A stretch of DNA of 64,000 nucleotides from Pseudomonas sp. ZH-FAD (GCF_002803095.1 NZ_PGLR01000004.1:1-64000), one strand, 5' to 3'; shown: positions 28,158 to 36,880, counted from the first letter of the stretch. Notes: a model not told the origin generated them from the sequence alone. Made by a program: numbers and translations.

Positions 28158-29108
28158 ATGCTTTCAAGAACTGCCTCCGATCTGTACTGGATGTCGCGCT
28201 ACCTGGAGCGTGCCGAGAACCTGGCGCGCATGCTCGACGTCAGCTATTCGCTGTCACTGATGCCGCAGGACGGCCGTGGCGATGGCCTAGATGAGTTGGC
28301 TATGCCGCTGCTGATCACCGGTACCCTGGACGACTACCTGGAGCGCCACGGTCCGCTGCACGGCGAGCGCATGCTGCACTTCTTCGCTCTCGATGCGAGC
28401 AACCCCGGCAGCATCTATTGCTGCCTGCAAGCTGCGCGCAGCAACGCGCATGCGGTGCGCGGGCGGATCACCGCGGACATGTGGGAAAACATCAACGCCA
28501 CCTGGCTGGAGATGCGCGGCATTGCCGAGCAGGGCCTGGGCCGCTACGGCATCAGCCGCTTCTGCGAGTGGGTCAAGGAGCGCTCGCACCTGTTCCGTGG
28601 TGCCACCTTCGGCACCATCATGCGTGGTGAGGCCTATCGCTTCATCCGCTTGGGCACCTTCATCGAGCGTGCCGACAACACCCTGCGCCTGCTCGATGCG
28701 CGCTACGAAATGCTTGGCGAGGAGATCGACGAGCTGGAGGAGCGCACTGCGCGCAGCTATTACCAATGGAGTGCGCTGCTGCGCGCGTTGTCCTCGTTCG
28801 AGGCCTTCGCCGAGAGCTACCGCGGCTCGCCACGCACGCGCAAGGTCGCCGAACTGCTGCTGCTACGTCCAGACGTGCCGCGCTCGCTGCGTGCCTGCAT
28901 GGAAGAACTCAACCTGATGCTTTCCGGTCTACCCGGAGAGAACGGTCGCCCGGCACAGCGCCTGGCCGCCGAACTGGATGCGCGGCTGCGCTACACCAGT
29001 ATCGATGAAGTGCTCGACGAAGGCCTGCACGCCTGGCTCACCGACTTCATCCTGCTGGTACGCCAGTTGGGCAACACCATCCATACGTCCTACCTGGAGG
29101 TCGCATGA
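28158..29108 (+). CDS. Alpha-E domain protein
   Basis: This 316-residue all-helical protein opens with the signature MLSRTASDLYWMSRYLERAENLARML. It contains TWLEMRGIAEQ, LFRGATFGTIMRGEAYRFIRLGTFIERADNTLRLLD and a C-terminal long helix. Alpha-E proteins are predicted partners of the ATP-grasp enzyme just upstream, two bases away, but no activity has been fixed to my knowledge. It overlaps the transglutaminase gene by four bases, which points to tight coexpression. Confidence 0.92.
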   Translation: MLSRTASDLYWMSRYLERAENLARMLDVSYSLSLMPQDGRGDGLDELAMPLLITGTLDDYLERHGPLHGERMLHFFALDASNPGSIYCCLQAARSNAHAVRGRITADMWENINATWLEMRGIAEQGLGRYGISRFCEWVKERSHLFRGATFGTIMRGEAYRFIRLGTFIERADNTLRLLDARYEMLGEEIDELEERTARSYYQWSALLRALSSFEAFAESYRGSPRTRKVAELLLLRPDVPRSLRACMEELNLMLSGLPGENGRPAQRLAAELDARLRYTSIDEVLDEGLHAWLTDFILLVRQLGNTIHTSYLEVA

Positions 29109-29902
29109 GACTCTCGATCAGCCATGACACCACCTATCGTTACGATGATCAGGTACGCGCCAGCATCCAGTACCTGCGTCTGACCCCACACGACAGCGAG
29201 CGCCAGCAGGTGCTCAGCTGGCAGCTCGACTTGCCGCGCCCGGTGCATGCCCAGCTCGACCCCTACGGCAACATTCTGCATGTGCTGACCCTGGACGAGC
29301 CGCACGAGTCCATCGTCATCGGCGCCCGCGGCCAGGTGGAGATCGACGAAAGCTGCGAGGCCGAGCACGAGCGCCAGTCGGCGTTACCGTTCCTGCGTTT
29401 CACTCGCTTGACTCAGGCCGACGACGCCATCCGCGAATTCGCCGCGCAGCAGAGTAAGGCTCGCGCGGATCGCAACGGCCTGATCGACCTGATGCATGCG
29501 CTCAATGCTCATATCGCCTACCAGCCAGGCATTACCGAGGTGGACACCAGTGCCGCCGAGGCCTTCGCCGGTCGCCGTGGCGTCTGCCAGGATCACACTC
29601 ATACTTTCCTCGCCTGCGCGCGCAGCCTCGGCGTGCCGGCGCGCTACGTGTCGGGTTATCTCTACACCGACGACGCCGAGCACCTGGCCAGCCATGCCTG
29701 GGCCGAAGCCTGGCTGGACGACGCCTGGTACAGCTTCGACGTGACCAACTGCCTGGCACGCCCGGAACGACATCTGAAGCTGGCAGTCGGCCTGGACTAC
29801 CTCGATGCCTGCCCGGTGCGTGGCATGCGCCGAGGCGGCGGTTGCGAGCAGATGCACGCACAGGTGCAGGTTGCGCCGTTGTTGCAGGTGCGCCAGCAGT
29901 AA
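29105..29902 (+). CDS. Transglutaminase-like cysteine protease/ligase
   Basis: This 265-residue protein has an N-terminal beta domain (residues 1-90, LSISHDTTYRYDDQV) and a transglutaminase core with the triad Cys161 (GVCQDHTH), His197 (SHAWAEAW) and Asp212 (FDVTN). It has no signal peptide, so it should act in the cytoplasm. With the ATP-grasp and alpha-E partners it may make, trim or cleave a peptide or isopeptide product; this is inference from gene context. The ATG overlaps the alpha-E stop by four bases. Confidence 0.92.
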   Translation: MRLSISHDTTYRYDDQVRASIQYLRLTPHDSERQQVLSWQLDLPRPVHAQLDPYGNILHVLTLDEPHESIVIGARGQVEIDESCEAEHERQSALPFLRFTRLTQADDAIREFAAQQSKARADRNGLIDLMHALNAHIAYQPGITEVDTSAAEAFAGRRGVCQDHTHTFLACARSLGVPARYVSGYLYTDDAEHLASHAWAEAWLDDAWYSFDVTNCLARPERHLKLAVGLDYLDACPVRGMRRGGGCEQMHAQVQVAPLLQVRQQ

Positions 29903-29905
29903 TTG

Positions 29906-30223
29906 CTATAGCGGCGCGGGCGGATCTTGTGGCGCGGCGTGCGTCGGCTCACTCAGCTGTCGGGCGATCTTGCGGAAGATGGACGCGTAGAGCGCCGAAT
30001 ACCGCAGCTCCTGGGCCAGCCCCCAGAGCTGGTAAAGGAGGATCGATAGGGCGCCAATGGCGACGGCATGCAGTTGCTCTGTTACCACTCCATAGGCGAT
30101 GAAGGCGATGCCCGGCGCGATCCAGGGCAGGTGCCCGAGTATGAGTTCGACCTGGCTGTCGCTGCCGCTGGCGACCGCCAGGATCAGGGCGCGTTCTTCG
30201 TCCGTGAATTCAGGTCTTTCCAT
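29906..30223 (-). CDS. Small membrane protein of unknown function
   Basis: This 105-residue protein has two hydrophobic segments (LPWIAPGIAFIAYGVVTEQL and VAIGALSILLYQLWGLAQEL). An acidic N-terminus and a basic, proline-rich tail flank them. I do not recognise the family. It converges with the transglutaminase gene, three bases apart, and overlaps the VOC gene upstream by 14 bases, so it is probably cotranscribed with that gene. Confidence 0.75.
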   Translation of the reverse strand: MERPEFTDEERALILAVASGSDSQVELILGHLPWIAPGIAFIAYGVVTEQLHAVAIGALSILLYQLWGLAQELRYSALYASIFRKIARQLSEPTHAAPQDPPAPL

Positions 30224-30608
30224 TCTTACTTGTGCTCCAGTGGTTGGCGTGTTCGTAGAAGCCGGCGCGATAAGGACTGCCGACGCAGAAGCGATGACCG
30301 CTTGGTGCCTGCATCACCACCCAGGCGTCCTTGCGGGTTACGACCGTGGCACCGAGGCGTTCCAGGCGCGTGACTTCATCGGTGATCGAATCGGTATCGA
30401 TGTCCAGATGGGCGCGGGCCTCGTGCTGCACGCGCTGGATGATCACCTGTACCTCTTCCGGCGGGGTCTGTAGCTGAATGAACGGGCTGTCGCCGTCGAT
30501 TTTCTCCGGCAGCGGATAGCCCAGCGCCTGGCTCCAGAATCGGGCCTCGGCCAGCAGGTCGCCTGTATTGCAGTCGATGACGATATTGCCCAATCTGCTG
30601 CGATGCAT
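30210..30608 (-). CDS. VOC superfamily (glyoxalase-like) protein
   Basis: This 132-residue single-domain protein has N-terminal NIVIDCNTGDLLAEARFWSQALG and C-terminal MQAPSGHRFCVG, the paired beta-alpha-beta-beta-beta modules of the VOC fold. A likely metal or substrate set includes His (ARAHLDID) and Glu positions, but the triad is not obvious. Such proteins range from dioxygenases to antibiotic-binding proteins. It sits nine bases downstream of the cytochrome gene. Confidence 0.82.
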   Translation of the reverse strand: MHRSRLGNIVIDCNTGDLLAEARFWSQALGYPLPEKIDGDSPFIQLQTPPEEVQVIIQRVQHEARAHLDIDTDSITDEVTRLERLGATVVTRKDAWVVMQAPSGHRFCVGSPYRAGFYEHANHWSTSKNGKT

Positions 30609-30617
30609 GCAGTTGTC

Positions 30618-31415
30618 CTAGCGTGTGGTCTTGCGTTGCGCCATATGCTGCAGATAGCCGATCAGTTGCTCCAGTTCCATGGCGTTGAGCGCCTGCTCGC
30701 TAAATCCCGGCATGCGCCCCTGCGGCCAGCGTCGCAGGCTTTGTGGGTCACGGATGTACTGGCGCAGGAAATCGCCGGTGAAGTATTCGGTCGGGTTGTA
30801 CGGAATGTTCAGGTCCGGGCCGAACTCTGCGTCGCCAGCGCCATTGAGTCGGTGGCAGGCCATGCAGTTCTTCTGATACGCGGCGAAGCCGGCACGGATT
30901 TCGGCGCTGGCATCCACTGCCGGCAGCAAGGCAGGGAAGCGTTGTTCAACCGTGGCGAGCTGGCGAATCCGGGCGACCTGGAAGGGCCACTGCTCCGGGC
31001 CGATCTGGCTGGCGGCCGGATCGGTCCAGACCAGATAGAAGGGACCGGCGCTGGGCTTATCCTTGGCCAACGGTGGCCAGGGGTGTTGCGGATCCTCGAT
31101 GGCCAGCCACGCCTTGGCACCCTCGCGCGCCAGCAGGGTGGCGGCCGGCAGTTCGGCAGCAAAGCCGTCGAGGGCCACGGCCTGTAGGTGGTCGCCAGCG
31201 GTTACGCCGTCCAGCAGGGCGCTTATGGGCACCGCTCGGTAACGCATGGGCCGCTTGTAACTCACGTCTTCGTCTATCTCGATATCACGTGCTTGCGGAT
31301 GGCCGAGCAACTCACTGCTGCTCCAGCTGCGTTGTCCGCCGCTCAGATGTATCTCAAGCTGCGCCGCCTGCGCTGTGCCGCCCAGAACCAACAGTGCAAG
31401 TAGCAGAGCCCTCAC
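30618..31415 (-). CDS. Periplasmic mono-haem cytochrome c with N-terminal molybdopterin-oxidoreductase-like domain
   Basis: This 265-residue exported protein has a signal peptide of about 18 residues ending AQAA. Residues 20-165 resemble the oxidoreductase molybdopterin-binding fold (EIHLSGGQRSW, RAVPISALLDG, YLVWTDP). They contain no cysteine, so the metal-ligating Cys of sulfite oxidases is absent. A class I cytochrome c follows, with C184-M-A-C-H188 and an axial Met likely in GRMPGF. The start is GTG at 31415, overlapping the rhodanese stop by four bases. A role in periplasmic electron transfer or sulfur chemistry is inference from the pairing. Confidence 0.8.
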   Translation of the reverse strand: MRALLLALLVLGGTAQAAQLEIHLSGGQRSWSSSELLGHPQARDIEIDEDVSYKRPMRYRAVPISALLDGVTAGDHLQAVALDGFAAELPAATLLAREGAKAWLAIEDPQHPWPPLAKDKPSAGPFYLVWTDPAASQIGPEQWPFQVARIRQLATVEQRFPALLPAVDASAEIRAGFAAYQKNCMACHRLNGAGDAEFGPDLNIPYNPTEYFTGDFLRQYIRDPQSLRRWPQGRMPGFSEQALNAMELEQLIGYLQHMAQRKTTR

Positions 31416-31771
31416 TCCTCGGCCTCCAGCAGAGGTAGCAGATCGTCATAAGCGCCGGCATTGATCACCTGGCGGTAACCCAGGTTCTCCAGGCTTTGCT
31501 TGGCCAGTCCCGAGCGGCGACCGCTGCGGCAATAGAGCACCAGAGGTCGGTCCTTGTCCGGTGCGATGCTGGCGATCTGCGCAGCGATCTCTTCGTGACC
31601 GATGCGAATGGCGCCAGGCAGGGCGCCAGCGGAAAATTCTTCGCTGCTGCGTACGTCGATCAGCAGGCTGTCGGCCCGTTGCAGGGTGGCCAGAGCGGCA
31701 GCTTGATCGACTTCTTCAGCCTGGGCGCCAAGAAAGGTGAGCAGGCCGCTCAACAAGATGAGAAAACGCAT
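31412..31771 (-). CDS. Exported rhodanese-like sulfurtransferase
   Basis: This is a 119-residue protein with a signal peptide (MRFLILLSGLLTFLGAQA) and a single rhodanese domain. The active-site loop is C81-RSGRRSG, with LLIDVRSSEEF before it. The ATG at 31771 fits the signal. An upstream in-frame extension is unlikely. It forms a two-gene unit with the downstream cytochrome (four-base overlap). The basic CRSGRRS loop favours thiosulfate or persulfide substrates. Confidence 0.87.
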   Translation of the reverse strand: MRFLILLSGLLTFLGAQAEEVDQAAALATLQRADSLLIDVRSSEEFSAGALPGAIRIGHEEIAAQIASIAPDKDRPLVLYCRSGRRSGLAKQSLENLGYRQVINAGAYDDLLPLLEAEE

Positions 31772-31895
31772 GTCCGGCTCCAGGGCAAGGGGCTTTTGCC
31801 TATCTTTGCCCGAAGTCAGCACTCCGTCCACAAGCAAGCGCCCGCCCTGCACTGAGCGCACCACGGCGTCGGCGCAGCAGCGGGGAAGTATAAAG

Positions 31896-31991
31896 TCAGC
31901 TGACCAGACGGGTCAGATTGGGAAGGATCAGGATGATTGCCGTGGCGAAAAGTATTACGCCAGCCTGGCGATATTTCGGCTGTTTGAACAT
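31896..31991 (-). CDS. Possible 31-residue single-span membrane protein
   Basis: The frame encodes MFKQPKYRQAGVILFATAII followed by LILPNLTRLVS. This is a short basic N-terminus, one strong membrane helix and a short polar tail, the pattern of real bacterial microproteins. A weak AAAGG lies about ten bases upstream. There are no in-frame alternatives. The gene is isolated, upstream of the rhodanese unit on the same strand. No family is recognised. Confidence 0.5.
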   Translation of the reverse strand: MFKQPKYRQAGVILFATAIILILPNLTRLVS

Positions 31992-32449
31992 GGCTGCATG
32001 CCTTTTGTTGTTATGGGGGTGGCACCGGGAGCCTGCATCACCATGCGGCAGGCTGCTGCGTCACACCTGGGCGTTGCTTTGATTGCCCGCCCCGGCATGA
32101 CCCGGCGACGGTTCCCTGCACCCGTTTTTCTATGCGGGCGTAGAAGTAACTCTAGGGCTGGCGTCACAGTTTCCTTAGATGGTTTGGTTGCTAACGAAGT
32201 GCTGTTAGGAAGCTGGGGCTATGTGCGACATCCTCCAGAACAATGCAGGCCTTGAAGCAGACAGCTTGCTCGCCCTTGCAGCTGTCAGTTCGAGCAAACG
32301 ACCATTCGTCTGAGCTCAGCGGTCAATGGTGCTGAGCGCTTAGGTCATTGAGCGCTGATGTGCCAGCGCTATGGTAGTCAGGCTCAATAAGAACAGGCGC
32401 GGCCGGTCTGTGATGTTCCGCCAGCGCCGTATCAGTCTCCGAGGACGCC
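31992..32449. other. Intergenic region before the thiolase gene
   Basis: About 458 bases with no convincing coding frame on either strand. It contains short direct repeats around TGAGCGCT (for example near 32333 and 32347) and presumably the thiolase promoter. No terminator hairpin is evident. Confidence 0.5.
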
Positions 32450-33655
32450 ATGACCGAAGCATATATTTTCGATGCGCTGCGCACACCGCGTGGCAAGGGC
32501 AAGAAGGACGGCGCGCTGTACAGCGTCAAGCCGGTTCAGCTGATTGCCGGCCTGCTCAATGCCCTGCAAACGCGCAACGATCTGGATACCAGCCAGGTCG
32601 ACGACATCGTGCTGGGCTGCGTGACGCCCGTGGGCGACCAGGGCGCCGATATCGCCAAGACCGCAGCCATGGTCGCGGACTGGGACGTCAGCGTCGCCGG
32701 CGTGCAGCTCAACCGCTTCTGCGCCTCGGGGCTTGAGGCGGTGAACATGGGCGCGATGAAGGTACGCTCCGGCTTCGAGGACCTGGTGGTGGTCGGTGGC
32801 GTGGAGTCCATGTCGCGCGTGCCCATGGGCTCGGACGGCGGCGCCTGGGTGATGGACCCGGAAACCAACATCCACACCAATTTCGTACCGCAGGGTATCG
32901 GTGCCGACCTGATCGCCACCCTGGAGGGTTTCAGCCGCGCCGATGTCGATGCCTTCGCCCTGCGCTCGCAGCAGAAGGCGGCGCGCGCCAGCGCCGATGG
33001 CTCGTTCGCCAGGTCGCTGGTGCCGGTGATCGACCAGAACGGCATCGTGCTGCTCGACCATGACGAATTCATCCGTGGCGATTCGACTCTGGAAGGCCTC
33101 GGCAAGCTCAAGCCGAGCTTCGAGATGATGGGGCAGATGGGCTTCGATGCCACCGCGCTGCGCGTCTACAGCCATGTCGAGCGCATCGACCACGTGCACA
33201 CGCCGGGCAACAGCTCCGGCATCGTCGACGGCGCGGCGCTGATGCTGATCGGCTCGGCCGCCAAGGGCAAGGAACTGGGCCTGAAGCCGCGCGCGCGCAT
33301 CGTCGCCACGGCGGTGACCAGCACCGACCCGACCATCATGCTCACCGGCCCGGCGCCGGCCACGCGCAAGGCGCTGGCCAAGGCGGGACTCTCCATCGAC
33401 GACATCGACCTGTTCGAGGTCAACGAGGCGTTCGCCTCGGTGGTGATGAAGTTCATGAAGGACATGGGCGTGAGCGAGGACAAGGTCAACGTCAACGGCG
33501 GTTCCATCGCCATGGGCCACCCGCTGGGCGCCACCGGCTGCGCAATCCTCGGCACACTGCTCGATGAACTGGAGAAGCGCCAGTTGCGCTACGGCCTTGC
33601 CACCCTCTGCGTGGGCGGCGGCATGGGCATCGCCACCATCATCGAACGAATCTGA
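32450..33655 (+). CDS. Acetyl-CoA acyltransferase (thiolase, beta-oxidation type)
   Basis: This 401-residue thiolase has the nucleophile Cys91 ([10 protein letters not shown]), NEAFA near 323, the [14 protein letters not shown] loop near 350 and the C-terminal catalytic TLCVGGGMG. It cleaves 3-ketoacyl-CoA to acetyl-CoA and a shortened acyl-CoA, or runs in reverse. The next gene supplies hydratase and dehydrogenase activities. The pair resembles a secondary fatty-acid or dicarboxylate/aromatic-side-chain oxidation set rather than the main fadBA, since the order is thiolase first. Confidence 0.93.
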   Translation: MTEAYIFDALRTPRGKGKKDGALYSVKPVQLIAGLLNALQTRNDLDTSQVDDIVLGCVTPVGDQGADIAKTAAMVADWDVSVAGVQLNRFCASGLEAVNMGAMKVRSGFEDLVVVGGVESMSRVPMGSDGGAWVMDPETNIHTNFVPQGIGADLIATLEGFSRADVDAFALRSQQKAARASADGSFARSLVPVIDQNGIVLLDHDEFIRGDSTLEGLGKLKPSFEMMGQMGFDATALRVYSHVERIDHVHTPGNSSGIVDGAALMLIGSAAKGKELGLKPRARIVATAVTSTDPTIMLTGPAPATRKALAKAGLSIDDIDLFEVNEAFASVVMKFMKDMGVSEDKVNVNGGSIAMGHPLGATGCAILGTLLDELEKRQLRYGLATLCVGGGMGIATIIERI

Positions 33656-33658
33656 TCG

Positions 33659-33711
33659 GTAGGGCGGGCGCAACCCGCCATTCGTGTGCAGGCGGGTTGC
33701 ACCCGCCCTAC
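33659..33711. repeat. GTAGGGCGGG-type inverted repeat
   Basis: GTAGGGCGGGCGCAACCCGCC faces GGCGGGTTGCACCCGCCCTAC across a short spacer. A half copy is at 61541-61561. It lies between the thiolase and FadB-type genes and may form a hairpin in their shared transcript, which would uncouple expression of the second gene. Confidence 0.88.
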
Positions 33712-33745
33712 GCAGCTCCCACAGCTTTGGGAAGAGAATACAAAA

Positions 33746-35905
33746 ATGACTGACGCCATCCGTTACGAAAAAGGCCAGGACAATATCGTCGTCCTGACCA
33801 TGGACATGCCCGGCCAGAGCGCCAATACCATGAACGCGCTCTACCGCGAGGCCATGGGCCAGATTGTCGACCGCCTGGAGGCCGAAAAGGACTCGATCGC
33901 CGGGGTGATCGTCACCTCGGCGAAGAAGACCTTCTTCGCCGGCGGCGACCTCAATGAACTGATCAAGGTAACCCAGGCCGAGGCCCAGGGCTTCTACGAG
34001 ATGATTCTGAGGATCAAGGGCCAGCTGCGCCGCCTGGAAACTCTCGGCAAGCCGGTGGTTGCCGCCATCAACGGCGCAGCGCTGGGCGGCGGCTGGGAAA
34101 TCGCTTTGGCCTGCCACCACCGCATCGCGCTGAACGAGAGCCACGTCCAGCTCGGCTTGCCGGAGGTCACCCTCGGCCTGCTGCCAGGGGGGGGCGGAGT
34201 GGTGCGCATGGTGCGCCTGCTTGGCCTGGAAAAGGCCCTGCCGTACCTGGCCGAGGGTAAGAAGGTACGCCCGGACGCTGCGCTCAAGGCCGGCCTGATC
34301 CACGATCTGGCCGGCGACCGTGAGGAGATGCTGGCCAAAGCGCGTGCCTGGATCGCCGCCAACCCGGCCGCCAAGCAGCCGTGGGACGTGCAGGGCTACA
34401 AGATCCCAGGCGGCACGCCCAGCTCGCCGAATGTGGCGCAGATGCTGGCCATCGCCCCAAGCGTGCTGCGCGACAAGACCAAGGGCTGCTTCCCGGCGCC
34501 AGAGAAGATCATGTGCGCGGCCGTAGAGGGCGCGCAGGTCGACTTCGATACCGCGCAGATCATCGAGGCGCGCTACTTCACCGAGCTGACCTGCGGTCAG
34601 GTGGCGAAGAACATGATCGGCACCTTCTGGTTCCAACTGAACGAGATCAATGCCGGCGGCTCGCGCCCGCAGGGCTACCCGAAAACTCAGACCAAGAAGG
34701 TTGGCGTGCTCGGCGCCGGCATGATGGGTGCCGGCATCGCCTACGTGTCGGCGGCGGCCGGCATCGAGGTGGTGCTCAAGGATGTGTCCCTCGAAGCGGC
34801 GGAGAAGGGCAAGGGCTACTCGGCCAAGCTGCTGGACAAGAAGGTCAGCAAGGGCCATATGAGCGCCGAGCAGCGCGAAGCCTTCCTCGCGCTGATCAAG
34901 GCCACCGACAACGAGGCGGATTTCGCCGGTTGCGACCTGATCATCGAAGCTGTGTTTGAGGATCGCGCGCTCAAGGGCAAGGTCACTGCTGCCGCCGAGG
35001 CCGCGGCGCTGAGCGACGCGGTGATCGCCTCCAACACCTCGACACTGCCGATCTCCGGTTTGGCCACTGCCGTGGCCAAACCGGAGAAGTTCATTGGCCT
35101 GCACTTCTTCAGCCCGGTGGACAAGATGCCGCTGGTGGAGATCATCCGCGGCGAGAAGACCAGCGACGAGACGCTGGCGCGTGGCTTCGACTACGTCATG
35201 CAGATCAAGAAGACGCCCATCGTGGTCAACGACAGCCGCGGCTTCTTCACCTCGCGCGTGTTCGGCACCTTTACCAACGAAGGCCTGGCCATGCTTGGCG
35301 AAGGCGTCAACGCGGCGATGATCGAGAACGAGGCGCGCAAGGCCGGCATGCCGGTTGGCCCGCTGGCGATCAGCGACGAAGTGTCCATGAGCCTGATGAA
35401 CCATATCCGCCAGCAGACCATCAAGGACCTGGCCGCCGAGGGCAAATCCATCCCCGAGCATCCGGCTTTCGCCGTCATCGACCTGATGCTCAATGAGTAC
35501 AAGCGTCCGGGCAAGGCGGCGGGCATGGGCTTCTACGACTACCCGGCGGCCGGCGCTCCGGGCGGTGGCAAGAAGCACCTGTGGCCGGAGCTCAAGGCAC
35601 GCTTCGAGAAAGCCGATGCGCAGATCTCGCAGGAGGACGTGCGCGACCGCATCCTGTTCATCCAGGCCATCGAAACGGTGCGCTGCGTGGAAGAGGGCGT
35701 GCTGAGGTCGGTGGCCGACGCCAATATCGGCTCGATCTTCGGTATCGGCTTCGCCGCCTGGACCGGTGGCGCCCTGCAGTTCATCAACCAGTATGGGGTG
35801 AAGGACTTCGTCGCCCGTGCGCAGTACCTTGCCGAGCAGTACGGCGAACGTTTCCTGCCACCGGCGCTGTTGCTGGAGAAGGCGGCCAAGGGCGAAACCT
35901 TCTGA
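33746..35905 (+). CDS. Bifunctional enoyl-CoA hydratase / 3-hydroxyacyl-CoA dehydrogenase (FadB/FadJ type)
   Basis: This is a 719-residue fusion. The N-terminal crotonase domain (1-190) has the oxyanion loop KTFFAGGDLNEL and GAALGGGWEIALACHHR. A Rossmann domain begins at KVGVLGAGMMGAGIAY near 315, and the C-terminal dehydrogenase has GLHFFSPVDKMPLVEII with the catalytic His/Glu pair. It hydrates enoyl-CoA and oxidises the product. The ATG at 33746 follows GGGAAGAG. An in-frame extension back to 33686 lies in the repeat region and is rejected. Confidence 0.94.
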   Translation: MTDAIRYEKGQDNIVVLTMDMPGQSANTMNALYREAMGQIVDRLEAEKDSIAGVIVTSAKKTFFAGGDLNELIKVTQAEAQGFYEMILRIKGQLRRLETLGKPVVAAINGAALGGGWEIALACHHRIALNESHVQLGLPEVTLGLLPGGGGVVRMVRLLGLEKALPYLAEGKKVRPDAALKAGLIHDLAGDREEMLAKARAWIAANPAAKQPWDVQGYKIPGGTPSSPNVAQMLAIAPSVLRDKTKGCFPAPEKIMCAAVEGAQVDFDTAQIIEARYFTELTCGQVAKNMIGTFWFQLNEINAGGSRPQGYPKTQTKKVGVLGAGMMGAGIAYVSAAAGIEVVLKDVSLEAAEKGKGYSAKLLDKKVSKGHMSAEQREAFLALIKATDNEADFAGCDLIIEAVFEDRALKGKVTAAAEAAALSDAVIASNTSTLPISGLATAVAKPEKFIGLHFFSPVDKMPLVEIIRGEKTSDETLARGFDYVMQIKKTPIVVNDSRGFFTSRVFGTFTNEGLAMLGEGVNAAMIENEARKAGMPVGPLAISDEVSMSLMNHIRQQTIKDLAAEGKSIPEHPAFAVIDLMLNEYKRPGKAAGMGFYDYPAAGAPGGGKKHLWPELKARFEKADAQISQEDVRDRILFIQAIETVRCVEEGVLRSVADANIGSIFGIGFAAWTGGALQFINQYGVKDFVARAQYLAEQYGERFLPPALLLEKAAKGETF

Positions 35906-35972
35906 GGTGAAAAGTCAGGCGGGCTACGTAGGGTGCGCCATGTGCGCCGAGCGTGCGCCTGCCACACAAGCA

Positions 35973-35996
35973 GAAACGGCCCGCAAGGGCCGTTTC
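35973..35996. terminator. Bidirectional terminator after the FadB-type gene
   Basis: GAAACGGCCC and GGGCCGTTTC form a 10-bp stem around GCAA, with a T-rich tail on both strands. It lies between convergent genes (FadB-type and PepSY) and probably serves both. Confidence 0.88.
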
Positions 35997-36004
35997 CATT
36001 TTGC

Positions 36005-36271
36005 TCAGTCTTCCAACTGATCGCGGATCACCTGGCCGCTCTTGCCGTCGATGCGAAACTCGTAGAGCCGGCCATCCTGTTTCAAGCCTTCGCCTTCCCA
36101 GTAGCCATCATTGTCGGCTTCGATCTTGTGCAGTTCGGTATAACCGGCTGCACGGGCTTTGCTCAGGGCGTCCTCGATGCTGATCCAGTCGCTGCCGGGG
36201 CGATCCGCCATGGCGTTGCCGGCCAGTAACAGGCCGCCTGCAAACAGGGTGATGAGGTTGCGTATCTGCAT
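36005..36271 (-). CDS. PepSY-domain periplasmic protein
   Basis: This 88-residue protein has a signal peptide (MQIRNLITLFAGGLLLAGNAMA) and one PepSY domain (ISIEDALSKARAAGYTELHKIEADND...YEFRIDGKSGQV). Such small PepSY proteins are thought to inhibit proteases or modulate envelope sensors. It converges with the FadB-type gene across a shared terminator. No partner kinase is adjacent. Confidence 0.88.
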   Translation of the reverse strand: MQIRNLITLFAGGLLLAGNAMADRPGSDWISIEDALSKARAAGYTELHKIEADNDGYWEGEGLKQDGRLYEFRIDGKSGQVIRDQLED

Positions 36272-36325
36272 GAGCCAGTTCCTCGTTCCGTTGAAGATGC
36301 CCGAGGAGTCTAGACCATCGCGACT

Positions 36326-36526
36326 TCACGCCGCCTGGCACCAGCCCTGGCGAATGCACACGGCCTCGTGGATCGCCAGCATCTCGCTGTGACGAGTCGG
36401 CATGCGCAGGGTCAGCATGCTGCCGTCATCGAGCTGTAGGGCGGCTTCGGTCTCGAACTGCAGGCCGCCGTCTTCCAGGTGGACATAGGTGACGCCGTAG
36501 GCGTCATGGCTGAGTTGGCTGTGCAT
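36326..36526 (-). CDS. Small conserved hypothetical protein, 66 residues
   Basis: A soluble beta-rich protein without a signal peptide: MHSQLSHDAYGVTYVHLEDG, then FETEAALQLDDGSMLTLRMP. It contains two cysteines near the C-terminus (CIRQGWC). GGAGAG precedes the ATG at a good distance, so translation is likely. It sits in a run of small genes that may share one transcript. Function unknown. Confidence 0.72.
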   Translation of the reverse strand: MHSQLSHDAYGVTYVHLEDGGLQFETEAALQLDDGSMLTLRMPTRHSEMLAIHEAVCIRQGWCQAA

Positions 36527-36547
36527 GGCTGCTCTCCTGCGCTTGTA

Positions 36548-36661
36548 TCAGCTCGGACGAACGTCGCGGGCTGCGGGGGCAACCTGCTCGGTACGGGCCG
36601 GGGCGGCGGTCTGGAAGGCGGATGCAGCGGCAAAGCTGGCGAGTGCGGCGTAGATGCTCAT
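36548..36661 (-). CDS. Possible 37-residue Ala/Pro-rich small protein
   Basis: The frame gives MSIYAALASFAAASAFQTAA followed by a Pro/Arg/Glu-rich tail. AAGGA lies four bases before the ATG, a strong ribosome-binding site, and the gene precedes the 66-residue gene on the same strand by 21 bases. The N-terminus could be a signal or membrane-associating helix. It is too short for homology judgement by eye. Confidence 0.5.
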   Translation of the reverse strand: MSIYAALASFAAASAFQTAAPARTEQVAPAARDVRPS

Positions 36662-36880
36662 GATTGATTTCCTTCTGTACAAGTGGGCAGGGCCCGATGA
36701 CGAAATCATCCGGCAGGCGCAGCCGCTTCAGAAGTGAAAGGTATTTATGATAACTATCGAGCGTGCTGATAAGACGCTACGCGGTGGCCTTTGGCGGGAA
36801 AACCACTGTTTGCGTGGTGAGCGGTTATATGAGGGTTAAGTCATTGCAGGGGGGTGAACATCCCTGTTCATGTTTTTATC

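Noticed and set aside
32432..35578. A very long open frame (1048 codons) on the minus strand opposite the thiolase and FadB-type genes.
   Set aside because: It is the antisense shadow of two well-supported enzymes in high-GC DNA. The translation is rich in His, Gln and Arg with no recognisable domain, and there is no plausible start context.
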